Part shown: piece by piece, positions 60,752-64,000 of the stretch
How the letters are laid out: every line of letters begins with the position of its first letter
Numbering within the stretch: the stretch's first letter is position 1
Source of the DNA: Posidoniimonas corsicana
GTDB lineage: Bacteria > Planctomycetota > Planctomycetia > Pirellulales > Lacipirellulaceae
Length of the DNA: 64,000 nucleotides
NCBI RefSeq assembly: GCF_007859765.1
Contig: NZ_SIHJ01000001.1
Location: 2,109,311-2,173,310, forward strand
Direction: 5' to 3'
Notes under the pieces: model-generated
What the model was told of the DNA's origin: nothing
Databases searched by the model: none
The model's input: the letters and a program-made list of their open reading frames with translations, nothing else
Position numbers and translations under genes: made by a program

Positions 60752-61589
60752 TCGGTTTCCGAGCGGCGGGGGTTACTAAGGCCGCATCATACCGAATCAG
60801 CCGCCTGGAAAATAATCGCCGCGCGGCAAACAACCGGCGAACCCGGTCCGTAGCAGAGGGAAGAACGCCGAGTTAACGGCGCCCGCCAGAGGGCGTCTCC
60901 TTCTTGGGTGCACTCCACCGCAGGGAATACATCGCACGCCCACAGCGAAGAAGACCACAGAGCAATCAACGCGAGCAGCACTGCGCAAGAAGAACTGCGC
61001 AAGAAAAAAGGAGACTCGACGAGCCCTCCAACCGCACGACGGGCTGAGAATCAAAGATGCCTAACCCAGGGTGTCGTACTTGGAGCGTTTATCGATTGGG
61101 GGAACCCAGTCGTGACGCCCGACGATTGGCGGAGGGCTCGTCCAGCCTCCTTTATTTCAACGCAGCTCTTCCTCAACGCTGACGGCCGAATACGCTACGC
61201 ATTCCGACCGCGGCTTCCGGTGAGAGGAGTGGCGGCTTCTGCTCGGCCGGTCGTGCCAGCCGATGAGAGATGCCCGCCGGATCGAAAGCCGATGGCTCTT
61301 GTAAGGCGGACCGGCCTGCTTGCACTGGTCACCGCCTGAGGTGCTTCTTAAGGGCCGACAATCACTGGCCCGTCGTTCCTGGGTCACCCGTTCAGGCGGC
61401 GTCGCTTGCGGGGATTCCCCTACTCGATGAGCCGCCTGTTCGACCCTTACGCACGGTAAACCTGGGTGCGCTGGGCGTCAATCTTTCGGGCCGCTTTTTC
61501 ACCGAATTTTAGCGTTCCGCGAGCACTGCTGCCGCGGTGGCGGTTATCCCACCAACGCGAGTATCGGCGAGCCTGATACTGCAGGCGGT
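60752..61589. other. 838-bp stretch without a recognised gene
   Basis: No ORF here shows protein-like composition; frames at 60908-61339 (plus) and 61157-61387 (minus) are Arg/Ser-rich and lack signals or motifs. GC content is lower than in the rest of the window. A 12-bp direct repeat actgcgcaagaa occurs at 60980-60991 and 60994-61005. ggagg/cctcc arms near 61131-61150 followed by a T-rich run form a weak plus-strand terminator candidate. It may be a decayed gene or a regulatory spacer. Confidence 0.5.
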
Positions 61590-64000
61590 CTACCGCACCG
61601 GGGGGCCGGGCCGCTGGGCGGAATTCATCCCCCCGGAGCTGCCACGGCTGAAACCGCCAACATAGACGGTGCCCGTCTTCAGCTCGTAGCGGAGGGTCTG
61701 GTACTCGCTCACGTTGGGGCGCGCGCCGGGCGAATCTTGCTGGTAGAGCTTGGCGACCGACTGACCGTTGCCCTCCAGCACGAACTCTTCTTTGGCGCGG
61801 CTGTAGCTGGCCGAGTGCGCGTACGCGGTGAACAGCCCTTTGCCTTCCGCCGCGCCCATGATCTGCACGTTGCCAACGGCGCGGAGTTCGATCGGCCCAA
61901 GCCCGTCGGCGCCGGTTGGGGTCATGCTGCCCGGCATTCGCGCCAGCGGGTCCTCGTTGACGGTTAGCTGTTCGCACTTAAGCGTGCCGGTGTTGGGCGG
62001 CAGCCCGTTGGGGTAGATCATCGGCAGCTCCTGCTCCCACTCCATCACCGGTCCATACACCGACTCAACCGAGCCGTGGAAGCTGACCTGACGGCGGCCG
62101 GCCAGGATGTTGCCGGTGACGCCGCGGAGGAATTTCACGCGCAGGAAGTGCAGCCCCTTGCCCGGCTTGGCGGCGGCCGCCGCGCCCGGCGTCACGGCCG
62201 CCACCGGGCCGCCGGCGCTCTCCAGCCGCACCGAGCGGATCCAGCCCGGGCCCTGCCCGCTGATCTCGCCGGTGGTGCGGTTGATCGACAGCGTGGCGAT
62301 CTTGCCGTGCTCGTGCGAGGTCTGCCCGCCGGGGTCGATGGTGCGGTGGTCCATGGTCACGCCGCCCTCGCAGTCGATCTGCGCGATCTCGATGTCGCTC
62401 GAGCTGGCGCCGCGCGAGTCGGTGAAGTTGATGGGACGCGACAGCGTCGCGGTGACCTGCTGGCAGCGGACCCAGTCGTGCGGGCCCTCGCCCAGCACGT
62501 CCTGCTTGACGACGATGGTCTCGCCGTCGAAGTTGAGTCCGCCCTGCCACTTCAGGTGGAGCGTGGTGGCGGCGTTGGTCGCCTGGCCGAACAGGTCGCG
62601 GCCGGCGTTGACCGTGGCGTTGCCGGCGCCGTCGGCCCACAGCCGGTTGGCGGCCTGGTCGAGCTTCACCGTGGCCGCCTTGAGCGTCAGGCCCTGCGCG
62701 ACGATCTCCGCTAGCGCGGCCGACTGGATGCCCGATGAAGCGGCCTGCTGGCCCGCGCCGGCGATCTCGACCTGCACCGAGCCGGACTCCAGGTTGTTGA
62801 CGCGGAGCCGCTGGCCCTCGACGCTGAGCGGGGTCTGGGCGGCGCCGGGGGATGGGTCCTCGCTGAACTTCACGCCGCCCTGGCAGATGAGGTTGGCCGG
62901 CGTCGCGCGGCTGCCCCGCAGCAGCAGATCCATCTGCATCTTCTGCGACACCAGGTGATACGTCTTCTGGGCCGGACCGTCCTGGCGGACGCCGGCCGCC
63001 CGCCCGCCCGACGCGCCGGTGAACACCGACGCGGCGTCGCCCCGCGCTGGGCCTGCCAGCTCGGGCTGGTCCGCTTGTGGTCGGACCCACACGACGAGCT
63101 CGCCGGTCCGGCCGTTGAGCTCGGGGGAGCGGAGCTGCACCGCGCCCAGCGCGTTGATTCGTTCGGGGAGCAGCGCGAGTTGATCGCCGCCGCCGCTCAT
63201 CTCGATCGCCGGCCCGTCCTTGCCGTCCGGCGCCACCTCGCGGAAGGCCACCCGCATGCGGTCGCTGGTGAGCTCGCCGATGCGCGAGCTCGTGACCTGC
63301 GGCCGCCCCTCGATCATGAGCACGGGCTGGCCGGTCTCGCGGGTGAGCTGCACAGGGTACTCAACGCCCGGCACGGCGTTCCACCGCGCCTGGACGACGT
63401 CGTGTGGGCTCTCTTCCTTCGGCACGACGCGCATCTGCCCCGGCCCAGCCAGCCACAGACGGCCGATCGGCGCGGGGTCGCCTTTGGCCGGGTGCTGGTA
63501 CTTGATGACCGGCGCGCGCAGCAGGTTGTCGCCCTGCAGCAGGTAGGGGGCGCCGCCGCTGAGCGTCAGTCGGCGTGTGACGAGGTTGATCTTGAGCTCT
63601 CCTGCGCGGGCCTCGGCGTCGCGGGAGGGCGAGTCCATCTTTACCGGCTTGCCGGTGGCCACGATGAAGGTGGGCTGAAGGTTGGACAGCGCGCTGCGCT
63701 GCTGATCGGCGAAGTCGGGGTCGTTCTGCGGCGAGATGGCGCCGTCCTCGTCGGTGAAGTGGATGGCGAGCTGGTCGCAGGCGAGCTGGTCGCTCTGCCC
63801 GGTGAGGTTGAGCTGGGTCGCCACAACTTTTTTGTCGAACGTGGCGGTGAAGTCGAGGAAGCTGAGGTGGAACGAGCCCTCGCACGTCACCTCCAGCGGC
63901 GGCGAGTTCGGCGCCACCTGGGGGCGGGCGGCAACGCGCGGCGCCTGGTATACCGAGGGCGCCCCGCCGCCGATCCAGGCCTCGGCGCCGGAGTCCGCCG
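61590..64000 (-). CDS. Large LptA/OstA-like repeat protein (5' end beyond the window)
   Basis: The frame runs open to the right edge, so the N-terminus is missing. The visible 800 residues have repeating beta-strand units: TCEGSFHLSFLDFTATFDKKVVA...GQSDQLACDQLAIHF, TLHLKWQGGLNFDGETIVVKQDVLGEG...WVRCQQVTATL and ELPMIYPNGLPPNTGTLKCEQLTV. Each pairs a strand with a 'C-x-Q/D-L' turn, as in OstA/LptA beta-jellyroll proteins that carry lipopolysaccharide. Ends with a Gly/Ser-rich tail. It is probably secreted, and may serve outer-membrane lipid transport or another planctomycete envelope role; that link is inference. In-frame GTG at 63917 is internal, not the start. Confidence 0.85.
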   Translation of the reverse strand, partial: ADSGAEAWIGGGAPSVYQAPRVAARPQVAPNSPPLEVTCEGSFHLSFLDFTATFDKKVVATQLNLTGQSDQLACDQLAIHFTDEDGAISPQNDPDFADQQRSALSNLQPTFIVATGKPVKMDSPSRDAEARAGELKINLVTRRLTLSGGAPYLLQGDNLLRAPVIKYQHPAKGDPAPIGRLWLAGPGQMRVVPKEESPHDVVQARWNAVPGVEYPVQLTRETGQPVLMIEGRPQVTSSRIGELTSDRMRVAFREVAPDGKDGPAIEMSGGGDQLALLPERINALGAVQLRSPELNGRTGELVVWVRPQADQPELAGPARGDAASVFTGASGGRAAGVRQDGPAQKTYHLVSQKMQMDLLLRGSRATPANLICQGGVKFSEDPSPGAAQTPLSVEGQRLRVNNLESGSVQVEIAGAGQQAASSGIQSAALAEIVAQGLTLKAATVKLDQAANRLWADGAGNATVNAGRDLFGQATNAATTLHLKWQGGLNFDGETIVVKQDVLGEGPHDWVRCQQVTATLSRPINFTDSRGASSSDIEIAQIDCEGGVTMDHRTIDPGGQTSHEHGKIATLSINRTTGEISGQGPGWIRSVRLESAGGPVAAVTPGAAAAAKPGKGLHFLRVKFLRGVTGNILAGRRQVSFHGSVESVYGPVMEWEQELPMIYPNGLPPNTGTLKCEQLTVNEDPLARMPGSMTPTGADGLGPIELRAVGNVQIMGAAEGKGLFTAYAHSASYSRAKEEFVLEGNGQSVAKLYQQDSPGARPNVSEYQTLRYELKTGTVYVGGFSRGSSGGMNSAQRPGPPVR

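Noticed and set aside
60908-61339. A 143-codon plus-strand ORF in the gap before the LptA-like gene
   Set aside because: No signal, membrane segment or motif, Arg/Ser-rich, no ribosome-binding site; it may be chance or decay.
1-64000. CRISPR arrays, tRNA or rRNA genes, insertion sequences and prophage genes
   Set aside because: None was seen. Short repeats here are intergenic inverted repeats without regular spacers, and no transposase, integrase or phage structural gene was recognised.

Overview
The window reads as chromosome of a GC-rich planctomycete, probably of the Pirellulales type. The reasons are a dockerin-like GDFNNDGSVDAADY segment with a PEP-CTERM-like tail (50837-51700), a membrane protein starting with the planctomycete motif NPYASP (54333-54857), very large secreted proteins of unknown function, a sulfatase, a membrane-anchored Ser/Thr kinase, many GTG starts and weak Shine-Dalgarno sequences. 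No phage, insertion sequence, tRNA, rRNA or CRISPR array was seen.

Layout. 1-8443 (minus): two giant related secreted or membrane proteins in tandem, the downstream one running off the left edge. 8691-12610: an inositol monophosphatase, a probable small structured RNA with a strong intrinsic terminator (about 9750-9899), a hypothetical protein, a lipoprotein and a ClpP-like protein. 12929-20814 (plus): a zinc-ribbon/GYF_2 membrane protein, a small secreted protein, a HIT hydrolase, a sulfatase, a zinc-ribbon/acyl-carrier-protein fusion, a dGTPase-like HD hydrolase and a PIN-TRAM ATPase-less membrane protein. 20920-25286: housekeeping genes argS and rsfS (with an apparent ATT start), a peroxiredoxin, and two small proteins resembling anti-sigma and PilZ proteins.

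25789-32238 (plus) is a compact surface-polysaccharide operon: flippase, F420-hydrogenase-beta-like Fe-S protein, polysaccharide pyruvyl transferase, GT2 and GT4. 33760-41338 (plus) is a signalling and regulation block: coiled-coil membrane protein, FHA protein, Ser/Thr kinase with about eight membrane segments, membrane protein, ECF-type sigma factor and a small Cys/His protein. A rhomboid protease, UppP and a metallo-beta-lactamase exonuclease follow. 44831-47792 encodes a TPR protein and a polysaccharide export (SLBB) protein, which could serve the capsule operon 12 kb upstream.

47857-60751 is rich in exported and carbohydrate-related functions: a six-hairpin glycosidase with two discoidin-type domains, a PEP-CTERM-like protein, a PQQ-type beta-propeller, YihY, a GH43-like propeller, a STAS protein, a Tat-exported aminotransferase with an EamA transporter, an M61-type peptidase and a cupin. 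The window ends inside a large LptA/OstA-like repeat protein (61590-64000, minus).

The most interesting non-coding signals are the small RNA or attenuator at 9716-9899, a family of GGACAAAA/TTTTGTCC inverted repeats in two intergenic regions (17693-17852 and 25305-25458), a double hairpin with mutually complementary loops (20830-20909) and a hairpin-rich repeat at 14601-14773. I did not find a convincing new defence or mobile system. The closest things to a new system are the giant paralogue pair and the kinase/FHA/sigma block.
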